DNA of 64,000 nt from Bacillota bacterium. Its GTDB lineage: Bacteria; Bacillota; Sulfobacillia; Symbiobacteriales; ZC4RG38. Shown here piece after piece: positions 1 to 9,192 of the stretch (the first letter of the stretch is position 1; each line of letters starts with the position of its first letter). Position numbers and translations under genes: made by a program. The notes under the pieces were generated by a model. It had not been told where the DNA came from, did not search any database, and was given only the letters and a program-made list of their open reading frames with translations. The DNA is taken from positions 1 to 64,000 of the forward strand of contig JAKKUO010000007.1 in the NCBI GenBank assembly GCA_021890795.1. Direction: 5' to 3'.

Positions 1-106
1 GGCACCTGCTCTCCTCCGCTATCCGCTAGCGGGGGAGTCTCCCCCGCCCATGAAGCGATTCGCTCGGTGAGCCGCCCCGGCCCCCGGATGAGGGGGCCGG
101 TCATGA

Positions 107-1831
<1,725 letters not shown>

Positions 1832-1836
1832 CTACT

Positions 1837-1865
1837 ATTATACCTGCACCGGGGCCGCTCGCCAA
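1837..1865 (-). promoter_or_regulatory. pyrG promoter with GGGC initiation site
   Basis: The minus strand reads TTGGCG, 17 bp, TATAAT, then AGTAGGGGCTC. Initiation 6-7 nt after the -10 box would give a transcript starting GGGCUC, the start known to permit reiterative G addition at the Bacillus pyrG promoter. The spacing is ideal and the -10 is a perfect consensus. Confidence 0.8.
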
Positions 1866-1887
1866 TCGGGTTTCTTCCGGCCCGGAA

Positions 1888-2370
1888 TCATTCTTCGTCT
1901 TCGTCGTCCAGGTCCCGGAGCTTCCGCCCCAGCTCCCGGCCCAGCTCCCGCTCGAAGTCGTCATCCCGGTCAAAGCCGTACAGATCGTCCTCTTCCTCAT
2001 CGGGCTCGGCCAGCAGGTCCTCCTCTTCGTCGAGGAGCTCGTCGTACTCGTCCTCGGGCAGAAGCTCAGGCCGGGGCCGGGAAACCGGAGCCGGGGTGGT
2101 CCGGATCCGGATCACCTTCGTGCCGCCCTTCGGCTGCCAATCCCGCAGCCCCCACTCGCCGTTGCCCAGGTGGATGAACCGCGAGTCAAGGTTGATCTCC
2201 GTGTGGATCTGGGCCAGAAGCCGCCCGGGGTTCTCCTGCCCCATGGGCTTGACCTTCAGGATCTCGTCGATGAGCTCCTTGAAGTGCGTCGCCTTGCCCC
2301 GTCGCTTGAGGATGACGTAGGCGATGTCGGTCACCGACATATCCGGACGCAGCTCATCCGGGCAACCCAT
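1888..2370 (-). CDS. rpoE: DNA-directed RNA polymerase delta subunit
   Basis: 160 aa from the ATG chosen here. Residues about 10-90 match the HARE-HTH/RpoE N-terminal domain (KRRGKATHFKELIDEILKV, then DSRFIHLGNGEWGLRDW). The tail is very acidic (repeated EDEYDELLDEEEDL and DDEDEE blocks), the hallmark of delta, a Firmicutes RNA polymerase subunit that promotes recycling and displaces bound RNA. The open frame extends further upstream; ATG at 2370 was taken because an AGGAG lies 12 nt before it, but an ATG at 2340 is also possible. It sits upstream of pyrG, as in Bacillus. Confidence 0.9.
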   Translation of the reverse strand: MGCPDELRPDMSVTDIAYVILKRRGKATHFKELIDEILKVKPMGQENPGRLLAQIHTEINLDSRFIHLGNGEWGLRDWQPKGGTKVIRIRTTPAPVSRPRPELLPEDEYDELLDEEEDLLAEPDEEEDDLYGFDRDDDFERELGRELGRKLRDLDDEDEE

Positions 2371-2435
2371 TGCCTCATCACGCTCCTGGACAGCATGACC
2401 CATAGCCCGGGACCGGAATCGGTGGCTCGAGTCCG

Positions 2436-2464
2436 ATTCTATCTGGTAACAGACGTATTGTGCA
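2436..2464 (-). promoter_or_regulatory. putative sigma-A promoter of rpoE
   Basis: Minus strand TGCACA, 17-bp spacer, TAGAAT, about 65 bp upstream of the rpoE start. The -10 matches 5 of 6 positions and the -35 matches 4 of 6. It is placed after the end of the amino-acid transporter operon, which transcribes in the same direction. Confidence 0.5.
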
Positions 2465-2580
2465 GCCCCAGGTGTTCGCATGTCAAGGGCTCCCGGTCCC
2501 TCCCCGGCGCCGGGCCGCTACAGGTTATGCCGCCCGCCATCCCACGGCCCGGGGGAAAGGGGCCCGGGACGCCGCCGGCC

Positions 2581-3261
2581 TCAGTAGCTTCGCACCGCCA
2601 GCCGCCGCTCCAGCCGCCGGGCCAGGAGCGACATGGTGTAGTTGATGACAAAGTAGATGAGGGCGATGAAGAAGAAGGTCTCCAGGGGGTTCAGCTCCTT
2701 GGCGTAGATCACCGTCCCCGCGGCCACCAGTTCGACCACTCCGATCATGTACACGTACGCCGTGTCCTTCAAGACCGTGGTGAACTGGCTAACGATGGGC
2801 GGAATCATCCGACGCAGAGCCTGGGGCAGGATGATCTCCCGGAGCGCCACCCAGTAGGTAAACCCCTGGCTCGCCGCCGCCTCCCACTGCCCCCGGTCGA
2901 TGGAGCCAAGGCCTGCCCGGACGATCTCCCCGATCACCGCGCTGGTGAAGATGGTCATCCCCGCCACCCCGGCCCACTTGGGCGGCAGCCCCGACCAGAA
3001 CCGGGCGGCCAGGATGAGGAGGAGCATCGGCAGGTTCCGGAAGGTCTCCACGTAGAGCCCCGCCAGGCGCCCCAGCCACCGCCGGAGGGGCCGGCCCGGC
3101 CCCGCGGTCTCCCCGCCGAACCGGAGAATCCCCAGGACGATGCCCCCCGCCAGGCTCAGGACGATGGTCCAGGCCGCGATCTCCAGGGAGATCAGGAGCC
3201 CCCGGCCGAGGAACAGGAGGTACTGGGGCTGGAGGAGCTTCAGGAATCCCGCCAGGCTCAT
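2581..3261 (-). CDS. polar amino-acid ABC transporter permease (HisM/GlnP family)
   Basis: 226 aa inner-membrane permease of the His/Glu/Gln/Arg class. Hydrophobic segments alternate with the EAA loop, seen as EAAASQGFTYWVALREIILPQALR, which docks on the ATPase. The start at 3261 follows GGGAGGTG with 7-nt spacing, and its ATG overlaps the stop of the upstream permease (ATGA), indicating translational coupling. A longer in-frame extension to 3342 is Pro/Gly-rich and looks like read-through of the neighbour. It is the last gene of the operon read from 5549. Confidence 0.9.
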   Translation of the reverse strand: MSLAGFLKLLQPQYLLFLGRGLLISLEIAAWTIVLSLAGGIVLGILRFGGETAGPGRPLRRWLGRLAGLYVETFRNLPMLLLILAARFWSGLPPKWAGVAGMTIFTSAVIGEIVRAGLGSIDRGQWEAAASQGFTYWVALREIILPQALRRMIPPIVSQFTTVLKDTAYVYMIGVVELVAAGTVIYAKELNPLETFFFIALIYFVINYTMSLLARRLERRLAVRSY

Positions 3262-3938
3262 AGGGGCACCTCCCGGCTCTCCCGGCCCAGGAGCCGCTGC
3301 TCCAGCCGCCGGGCCACCGTAGCCAGCGGCAGGGTGAGGCAAAGGTACAGGAGCGCCACCGCGGTGTAGGCCTGCCGGTAGAGGAAGTTGTAGGACGACC
3401 AGCCGTCCGCCCGGTACATCAGCTCATCCCCGGCGATCATCGCCAGGACCGCGGAGTTCTTGATGAGGTTCACCATCTGGTTCGTGAGGGGTGGCATCAC
3501 CACCCGGAAGGCCTGGGGCAGGATGATGTACCGCATCGCCTGCAGGTAGGTGAAGCCCTGGGAGTAGGCTGCCTCGAGCTGCCCCCGGTGGATCGACTGG
3601 ATCCCGGCCCGGATCACCTCGGAGATGTACGCCCCGGTGTAGACCCCCAGGGCCAGCACCCCCACCGCCAGCACCGGCAGGGAGATGCCCAGGTGGGGCA
3701 GCCCGTAGTACAGGAAGAAGGCGTGGACCACCAGGGGCGTGTTCTGGAAGAACTCCACGTAGACCCGGGTGAGGCCCCGGACCGGGCGCCAGGGGGCGAC
3801 GGAGAGCACCCCCACCACCACCCCGATGCCCAGGGCGAGGAGAAGGGCCAGACCGGAGGCCTTCACGGTCTGGCCCAGCCCCTCGGCGAAGTACCGCCAA
3901 TCCCGAAGAAGCGTCAGCCAATCCTCAAGGTCGAACAT
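3258..3938 (-). CDS. polar amino-acid ABC transporter permease (HisQ/GlnM family)
   Basis: 226 aa membrane permease, paralogous to the next gene, with an EAA loop (EAAYSQGFTYLQAMRYIILPQAFR) and the VYVEFFQNTPLVV stretch typical of the family. With the downstream permease it should form the heterodimeric membrane channel. The ATG overlaps the binding-protein stop by one base (TAATG), so translation is probably coupled. The predicted topology is about five membrane helices. Confidence 0.9.
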   Translation of the reverse strand: MFDLEDWLTLLRDWRYFAEGLGQTVKASGLALLLALGIGVVVGVLSVAPWRPVRGLTRVYVEFFQNTPLVVHAFFLYYGLPHLGISLPVLAVGVLALGVYTGAYISEVIRAGIQSIHRGQLEAAYSQGFTYLQAMRYIILPQAFRVVMPPLTNQMVNLIKNSAVLAMIAGDELMYRADGWSSYNFLYRQAYTAVALLYLCLTLPLATVARRLEQRLLGRESREVPL

Positions 3939-4789
3939 TACTGACCGGTCAACCCCCACTTCTCCTGCAGCTTCTGCAGCTCACCGCTCTCCTGCATCCG
4001 GGTGATCACCTGGGCCACCAGGTCCCGGAGGTCGTCGTCGCCCTGGCGGGTGGCGATGGCGTAGGGCTCCTCGCTGTACTTCTCCGGCAGGATCACGGTG
4101 CTCGGGTCCTGCATCTGGTACCCCTTCAGGATGGCGCCGTCGACGGAGAAGGCGTCCACCCGGCCGGCCTGCAGGGCCGCGAGGATCGACGGGTAGTCCG
4201 GGAACTCCGCGAACTTGGGCGTGACCCCCAGTTCCTTCGCCTTCTCCTCCAGCCGGGCCCGGGTGGTGGCGCCCTGGGCCACCCCGATGGTCTTCCCGTC
4301 CAGGTCCTTCAGCCCCGTGATCCCGCTGTCTTTCTTCACCAGAAGCTGAATGCCGTCGGTGTAGTAGACCGGGCTGAAGTCCACCTCTTGCTTCCGCTGC
4401 TCGGTGACGGTCACCGTGGCGATGATCATGTCGATCTGGCCGCTCTGGAGAAGCCCGATCCGGGTCTTGGCGGTCACCGGCTCAAACTTCACCTGGCCGG
4501 GAACCTTGAAGATCTCCTCCGCGATCTTCTTGGCGAGGTCGATCTCGTACCCCTCGTACATGTTGGTCTCCGGGTTGAGGTAGCCAAAGCCCGGCACGTC
4601 GGCCTTGACCCCGACGATCAGGTACCCCCGGCGCTTGATCTCTTCAAGCTTGCTGACCTGGGCCGGCTGCTCCCCGGACCCCCCGCCCTCGCCGCCGCTG
4701 GCCGGCTCCGCGGCCGAGCCGCACCCGGCGAGCACCGCCACCCCCAGGGCCAAGACCCCGGCCACGACGGAACGCACCCAACCCCGCAT
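3938..4789 (-). CDS. amino-acid ABC transporter substrate-binding lipoprotein
   Basis: 283 aa. The N-terminus is a lipoprotein signal peptide with lipobox LAGC, a Gly/Ser-rich linker, then the family 3 solute-binding fold starting at SKLEEIKRRGYLIVGVKADV. The GVKADVPGFGYLNPET and DMIIATVTVTEQRK segments resemble glutamate/aspartate or glutamine binding proteins (GluB, PEB1a type), so an acidic or polar amino-acid ligand is likely but not certain. Anchored outside the membrane, it would hand ligand to the two permeases encoded next. Confidence 0.9.
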   Translation of the reverse strand: MRGWVRSVVAGVLALGVAVLAGCGSAAEPASGGEGGGSGEQPAQVSKLEEIKRRGYLIVGVKADVPGFGYLNPETNMYEGYEIDLAKKIAEEIFKVPGQVKFEPVTAKTRIGLLQSGQIDMIIATVTVTEQRKQEVDFSPVYYTDGIQLLVKKDSGITGLKDLDGKTIGVAQGATTRARLEEKAKELGVTPKFAEFPDYPSILAALQAGRVDAFSVDGAILKGYQMQDPSTVILPEKYSEEPYAIATRQGDDDLRDLVAQVITRMQESGELQKLQEKWGLTGQ

Positions 4790-4814
4790 CGCTCTGACTC
4801 CCCCTCTACTTGTG

Positions 4815-5549
4815 TCAGTGTTTGAGGATTTTACTCAGGAAAGCCCGCGCCCGCTCCTCCCGGGGATTGTCAAAGAACTGGTCCGGCGGGGCCTCCTCGA
4901 GGATCCGCCCCTCGTCCATGAAGACCACCCGGTCCGCCACCTGCCGGGCAAAGCCCATCTCGTGGGTGACCACCACCATGGTCATCCCGTCCCGGGCCAC
5001 GTCGACCATCACGTCCAGCACCTCGCCGATCATCTCCGGGTCCAGCGCAGAGGTCGGCTCGTCGAAGAGCATCACCTTGGGCTTCATCGCCAGGGCCCGG
5101 GCGATGGCCACCCGCTGCTGCTGGCCGCCGGAGAGCTGGGACGGGTAGGCGTGAGCCTTGGCCGCCAGTCCGACCCGGCGCAGGTAGTACATCGCGATCT
5201 CCTCGGCCTCGTCCCGGGGGATGCCCTTGACCTTGATCGGCGCCAGGGTGATGTTCTCCAGCACCGTCTTGTGGGGATAGAGGTGAAAGTGCTGGAAGAC
5301 CATGCCGATCTCCTGGCGCACCTTGTGGAGCGGCACCCCCGGGGCCGTCACCTCCACCCCGTTCACCCAGATCCGGCCGGAACTCACCCGTTCCAGCTGG
5401 TTGATGCACCGGATCAGGGTGGATTTGCCCGAACCGGAGGGGCCGATCACCACCACCTTCTCGCCAGCGCCGATGGTGAGGTTGATATCCTTCAGAACGT
5501 GAAGGTTGCCGAAGTACTTGTTGACGGCCTCGAACCGGATCAATCCCAC
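4815..5549 (-). CDS. glnQ: polar amino-acid ABC transporter ATP-binding protein
   Basis: About 244 aa. Walker [11 protein letters not shown]-loop in [16 protein letters not shown], signature LSGGQQQR, Walker [15 protein letters not shown] and the H-loop THEMGFA are all present. The sequence follows Bacillus GlnQ closely from [11 protein letters not shown] onward. The open frame extends to 5753, but that extension has no family match. The GTG at 5549 (or TTG at 5543) gives the right N-terminus, with only a weak GGGGGG ribosome site. First gene of the four-gene transporter operon. Confidence 0.92.
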   Translation of the reverse strand: MGLIRFEAVNKYFGNLHVLKDINLTIGAGEKVVVIGPSGSGKSTLIRCINQLERVSSGRIWVNGVEVTAPGVPLHKVRQEIGMVFQHFHLYPHKTVLENITLAPIKVKGIPRDEAEEIAMYYLRRVGLAAKAHAYPSQLSGGQQQRVAIARALAMKPKVMLFDEPTSALDPEMIGEVLDVMVDVARDGMTMVVVTHEMGFARQVADRVVFMDEGRILEEAPPDQFFDNPREERARAFLSKILKH

Positions 5550-5674
5550 ACCCCCCGGGTCGCGGTGTTCGTTGCCCTTCGCGCCGGCTGTCACACCGGC
5601 TTTGGCTGTGGCAGCATCGGTTTTTACGGACAGATTCTTTTCGTTAGTCGGTCTCGTTTTTCCTGTTCCGTTTC

Positions 5675-5691
5675 TGGGTGGATTGCACCCA
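5675..5691. promoter_or_regulatory. short palindrome upstream of the amino-acid transporter operon
   Basis: TGGGTG, 5 bp, CACCCA: a perfect 6-bp inverted repeat about 125 bp upstream of the glnQ start. It is a possible operator for the transporter operon, or chance. No clear sigma-A promoter was found nearby. Confidence 0.3.
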
Positions 5692-5718
5692 TTTGCCCCG
5701 CGGCCCGGAGAAAACAGG

Positions 5719-5743
5719 ACCGGGGGGCACGACGCCCCCCGGT
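5719..5743 (-). terminator. intrinsic terminator after the sigma-54 activator gene
   Basis: A 10-bp perfect stem (ACCGGGGGGC and its complement) with a 5-nt loop, followed on the minus strand by CCTGTTTTC. It lies 60 bp after the stop of the activator gene at 5804. Confidence 0.75.
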
Positions 5744-5744
5744 T

Positions 5745-5792
5745 GCCTGGCACTGCCTTGGCCTGGCACTATCTCGGCCTGGCACTACCTCG
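5745..5792 (+). repeat. three tandem 16-bp repeats with a sigma-54-like TGGCAC core
   Basis: Units start at 5745, 5761 and 5777 and share GCCTGGCACT followed by a variable CT-rich part. Each contains TGGCAC, the -24 element of sigma-54 promoters. In the first unit, GG and GC are spaced by the required 10 bp. The array lies between the stop of a sigma-54 activator gene and its terminator and points towards that gene's 3' end. Confidence 0.7.
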
Positions 5793-5803
5793 GTGGGAAC
5801 GGA

Positions 5804-7222
5804 CTATTCGGACCCACGCCCTTCCTGGCCCCGGGACCCCCGCCGGGGCGGTCCCGGCCGGGAGATGCCCAGCACCCGCAGCCGGTACTGGAGGGTCTGC
5901 CGGGGGATCCCCAGGAGCCGCGCGGCCCCGGCCACCCGGCCCCCGGCTGCGGCCAGGGCCTGGAGGATCGCCTCCCGCTCCGCCAGGGCCAGCCGCCGCC
6001 GGAGGGGCTGGGGCGCCGGAGCGGCCCGGAGGAGGGGCGCCGGCAGGTCCCCCAGGGCGATAACCTCCCCCCGGGCCACGGCCAGGGCCCCCTCGATGGC
6101 GTTCTCCAGCTCCCGAACGTTACCGGGCCAGTGGTAGTGGAGAAAGAGCTCCATCACCTCCGGGGCCAGCCGGCGGGCTGGGCTCTGGTGCCCGGACCGG
6201 TGCCGGGCCAGGAAGTGCTCGCACAGGAGGGGGATGTCCCCCCGGCGCTGCCGGAGGGGCGGCAACTCCAGGTAGACCACGCTCACCCGGTGGAAGAGGT
6301 CCCGGCGCAGCCGCCCCTCCGCCACCGCGGCCAGGGGGTCCTCGCCGATGGCCGCGATCACCCGGACGTCCACCGCCCGCTCCCGGGTATCCCCCACCCG
6401 GCGGACCCGGCCGTCCTGAAGGACCCGAAGGAGTTTGGCCTGAAGGCCCAGGGGCATGGCGTTGATCTCATCGAGGAAGAGGGTGCCGCCATCCGCCAAC
6501 TCAAAGAGCCCCGGCCGGTCCTCCGCCCCCGTGAAGCTTCCCCGGACGGTACCGAAGAGGATCGCCTCCAGGAGCCCCTCCGGCAGGGCTGCGCAGTTCT
6601 GGGCGATGAAGGGCTGCCCCGCCCGGGGGCTGCCGTTGTGGATCGCCTGGACCAGAAGCTCCTTGCCGGTCCCCGTCTCGCCCACCACCAGGACCGGCGC
6701 GTCCCCCCGGGCGGCCCGCCGGGCTTTTTCCACCACCTGCCGGAAGCCCGGGTCCTCCCCCACCAGGTCCTCGAACCGGTACCGGGCGCTCCCCGGGTCC
6801 GGGGCCCGGGACCGGCGCCGGCCCCACAGGGCCGCCCGCAGGTCCTGGACCGCCTCCGCCAGCTCCCGGACCCGGGTGATGTCCTTCGAGACCTCCAGGG
6901 CCCCCACGAGCCGGCCGTCCACCAGGATGGGGTAGCTGGAGTTGACGGTGGTCACCCGGTGCCCCTTGTAGTTGGTGAAGGTCTGCTGCTGGTTGAGGAT
7001 GGGCCGCCGGGTGCGGAGCACCTTCAGGAGGGTACTGGTCTCCTCGGTGAGAGACGGAAAGACCTCCAGGAGGTGCCGGCCCACCACCTCCGACGGCTCC
7101 AGCCCCTCGACCCGGGCCGCCGCCTGGTTGTAGAAGACCGTCACCCCGGAGGTGTCGATGACGTGGATTCCCTCGTCGAGGACCTGGAGGATCGCCCGGA
7201 GGAGCGCCTCGCCGCCGATCAC
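5804..7222 (-). CDS. sigma-54-dependent transcriptional activator, RocR-like (PAS-AAA-Fis)
   Basis: About 472 aa from GTG 7222; a longer frame to 7354 exists but lacks family similarity. Domains: a PAS sensor (HVIDTSGVTVFYNQAAARVEGLEP, then FTNYKGHRVTTVNSSYPI) as in RocR; the AAA+ domain with Walker A GETGTGKE, Walker B GGTLFLDEI and the sigma-54 contact loop as GSFTGA instead of the usual GAFTGA; and a C-terminal Fis-type helix-turn-helix (GIPRQTLQYRL). It would sense a small metabolite, in relatives arginine or ornithine catabolites, and open sigma-54 promoters. Its targets are not obvious in the window. The nearest candidates are the divergent-looking repeats at its 3' end and the amino-acid transporter operon downstream. 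Confidence 0.9.
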   Translation of the reverse strand: MIGGEALLRAILQVLDEGIHVIDTSGVTVFYNQAAARVEGLEPSEVVGRHLLEVFPSLTEETSTLLKVLRTRRPILNQQQTFTNYKGHRVTTVNSSYPILVDGRLVGALEVSKDITRVRELAEAVQDLRAALWGRRRSRAPDPGSARYRFEDLVGEDPGFRQVVEKARRAARGDAPVLVVGETGTGKELLVQAIHNGSPRAGQPFIAQNCAALPEGLLEAILFGTVRGSFTGAEDRPGLFELADGGTLFLDEINAMPLGLQAKLLRVLQDGRVRRVGDTRERAVDVRVIAAIGEDPLAAVAEGRLRRDLFHRVSVVYLELPPLRQRRGDIPLLCEHFLARHRSGHQSPARRLAPEVMELFLHYHWPGNVRELENAIEGALAVARGEVIALGDLPAPLLRAAPAPQPLRRRLALAEREAILQALAAAGGRVAGAARLLGIPRQTLQYRLRVLGISRPGPPRRGSRGQEGRGSE

Positions 7223-7379
7223 CCTCCCACCCCCGTCGCGCAGAAGATTCCGCACAACGGGGAAACTTCCCTGCCGCGGCGGGGCCGCGCGCGGGCCCGC
7301 TCCCCAGGGCCGCAACTCCTCGGCCCAGGCCCACCCCGGCTCAGCCGGCGGCACTGGGCCCCTGGGCCGCAGCCCAGGC

Positions 7380-8231
7380 TCAGCCGGCGGTCTCGGCGGT
7401 CTCCACCTCCGGCTCCCGGGCCGCGGGGGCAGCAGGGGCCACGGGGACGGGCTGAGGCGCCTCCTGCAGGGCGGCCAGGATCCCGGGGATCGCCGCCTCC
7501 GCCGCCCGGCGCCCCGCGGCCACCATCTCCTGCACCCGTTCCAGTTCGATGACGCTGAAGGCTCCCAGGTCCGGCTGGATTACCGCATCGGCCTCCTGAA
7601 GACACCGCTCGATCTGGGGCCGCTGCAGGACCGCCAGGCTGTAGAGCAGGATCTGCACCAGGTTCCGGGGCGGCACCGGGTTCTGGCTCGGCCGGTTCAG
7701 ATCCACCGCGATGACGTAGTCCGCCCCCATCTCCCGGCAGACAGAGACCGGCACGTTGCTCACCAGGCCGCCGTCCACCAGGAGGTGGGGTCCCATCCGG
7801 GCCGGCAGGAAGACCCCGGGGAAGGTGCAGCTCGCCCGGACCGCCGGCGCCACCCGTCCCTCCCGGAGCACCACCTTGCCGCCGGTGCGGAGATCGCAGG
7901 CCACCGCGGCGAAGGGAAGCTTGAGCTGGTCAAAGGTGAGATCCCCCACGTGGCCCAGGATGAACCGCTCCAGCCCCTCCGCGTCCAGGAGCCCGTCCCG
8001 CCGGAGCCGGAGCCGCACGAGCCCCCGCCACTGCAGCCGGTTGGCCAGCCGCTCCATCTGCCAGGGATCCAGGCCGGCGGCGAAGAGCGCCCCCACCAGG
8101 CTGCCCGCGGACGTGCCGGCGATGCAGTGGATAGGCACCCCAGCCTCCGCCAAAGCTTGGAGCACCCCCACATGGGCGATCCCCCGGGCCACCCCACCCC
8201 CCAGCGCCAGTCCCACCTTCCGGACGGCCAC
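7380..8231 (-). CDS. patatin-like phospholipase family protein
   Basis: 283 aa from GTG 8231, which follows GGGAGGTGAG. It has the glycine-rich oxyanion loop GLALGGGVARGIAHVG, the nucleophile elbow GTSAG and the dyad aspartate in VDGGLVSNVPV, so it should be an active acyl hydrolase of the RssA/YchK type. The C-terminal about 30 residues are Pro/Ala-rich and probably disordered. The open frame extends upstream to 8405, but that part overlaps a tandem repeat region and has no family similarity. Physiological substrate unknown. Confidence 0.88.
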   Translation of the reverse strand: MAVRKVGLALGGGVARGIAHVGVLQALAEAGVPIHCIAGTSAGSLVGALFAAGLDPWQMERLANRLQWRGLVRLRLRRDGLLDAEGLERFILGHVGDLTFDQLKLPFAAVACDLRTGGKVVLREGRVAPAVRASCTFPGVFLPARMGPHLLVDGGLVSNVPVSVCREMGADYVIAVDLNRPSQNPVPPRNLVQILLYSLAVLQRPQIERCLQEADAVIQPDLGAFSVIELERVQEMVAAGRRAAEAAIPGILAALQEAPQPVPVAPAAPAAREPEVETAETAG

Positions 8232-8572
8232 CGCCTCACCTCCCGGCTCCTCCCGCGCCCGGCCCCCGGCCGGCGCGGGCCCCGATTCGTTTCCAGTATG
8301 GTGAAGAACCGACCACTTTATGCCGGGCCTGCAATCGCTATGTTCCAGTCTGGGATCGCCATACTTCCAACCTGCGATCGCCATGCATAGGCCTGCGGCC
8401 GCCACGTTACGGGCTTGCGATGGCCCTGCTCCTCCGCCAGTTCCTGCCCCAGCCTATGCCCCTGGCGAGCCCGGGGACCGTGAGCCGCTGGGAACCTACG
8501 GGAACCTCCACCGGGGCGACGGCCGTCCCTTCTTGCAGAACGGCGCCCGGGGAAAGGAGCGCAAGGTGACCC
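8232..8572. other. intergenic region between patatin gene and lipoprotein gene
   Basis: 341 bp between divergent starts. It holds the degenerate 21-22 bp tandem array (8329-8425). The rest is GC-rich with no convincing -10/-35 pair that I could place and no credible small gene. Confidence 0.5.
8329..8425. repeat. degenerate 21-22 bp tandem repeat, about five copies
   Basis: Copies begin at 8329, 8350, 8372, 8393 and 8414. The best conserved part is CTGCGATCGCCAT; the second half is looser (about TTCCA). The period is close to two helical turns, so repeated sites would lie on one DNA face. The array lies between divergently transcribed genes. Confidence 0.65.
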
Positions 8573-9088
8573 ATGATGACAAAGAAGCGGGTATCGCATC
8601 TCCTGACTCTCTTCCTCCTGGCGGGGCTGGCGGGGTGCACCGCCGCCGGGCCGGCCGCCTCCGGCCCGGAAGCCTCTGGGCCGGCAGCTTCCAGCCCGGC
8701 AGCCTCCGGCCTTGCGGGCCAGCCGGCGACCTGCACCACCCCCGACGGGTTCGCCGTGCAGGTGACGGGCTTCCGCCCGACCGGCATCGACATCGAGCTG
8801 CGCTTCCCGGAGGGTTACGACGCCACCCGCGCCGGGGTGACCGTCGCGGCCACCCACTGGCAGTTTGCCGTCAACTCCGGGGCTTATAAGTCCCCCATCC
8901 ACTACCTCTTCGCCCTCCAGCCCAAGGGTGCGGCGGAGGACTCCGGGGCAGCCGCCGGTCCTACGGCTCCTCCCGACACCGCTGCCGTCACGGTGCAGCG
9001 GATCCGGACCGCCTCCAGAGCCGACGCCACCGTACGCTTCACCCTGCAGGTGGACGAGCAGGGGGTTGCCGTGACCGACTGCCGGTAA
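8573..9088 (+). CDS. small lipoprotein of unknown function
   Basis: 171 aa, one of the few plus-strand genes. The signal peptide ends in lipobox LAGC. Residues about 24-50 are a low-complexity linker built of degenerate AASGPEASGP-like repeats. The rest is a predicted beta-rich domain (QVTGFRPTGIDIELRFPEGYD, TVQRIRTASRADATVRFTLQ) with two cysteines, one near its start (ATCTTP) and one at the extreme C-terminus (TDCR), which could form a disulfide. I recognise no family. AAGGAG and AAGGTGA lie upstream of the ATG pair at 8573. Transcription ends at the bidirectional terminator 9129-9157. Its neighbour across that terminator is an anti-sigma factor. Confidence 0.8.
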   Translation: MMTKKRVSHLLTLFLLAGLAGCTAAGPAASGPEASGPAASSPAASGLAGQPATCTTPDGFAVQVTGFRPTGIDIELRFPEGYDATRAGVTVAATHWQFAVNSGAYKSPIHYLFALQPKGAAEDSGAAAGPTAPPDTAAVTVQRIRTASRADATVRFTLQVDEQGVAVTDCR

Positions 9089-9128
9089 CCCGACTGCCGG
9101 TAAGTTGCCACCCAATCCAGCCAACGAA

Positions 9129-9157
9129 AAGGCAGCCAGCGCACTGCTGGCTGCCTT
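9129..9157. terminator. bidirectional intrinsic terminator
   Basis: A perfect 12-bp stem AAGGCAGCCAGC with a 5-nt loop. It is followed by CTTCTCTTG on the plus strand and TTTTCG on the minus strand. It separates the convergent lipoprotein gene and the sigma/anti-sigma operon. Confidence 0.9.
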
Positions 9158-9192
9158 CTCTTGTGAGGGTTGTATCAGGAGGCCGGAGCGCC

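Noticed and set aside
29-47. 8-bp hairpin GCGGGGGA/TCCCCCGC near the left edge, and another at 77-100
   Set aside because: Both lie after pyrG, but neither has a T-run in the right direction; they may aid termination but I could not call them terminators.
8329-8425. CRISPR array
   Set aside because: Repeats have no unique spacers, period is 21-22 bp, copies are degenerate and no cas genes are present.
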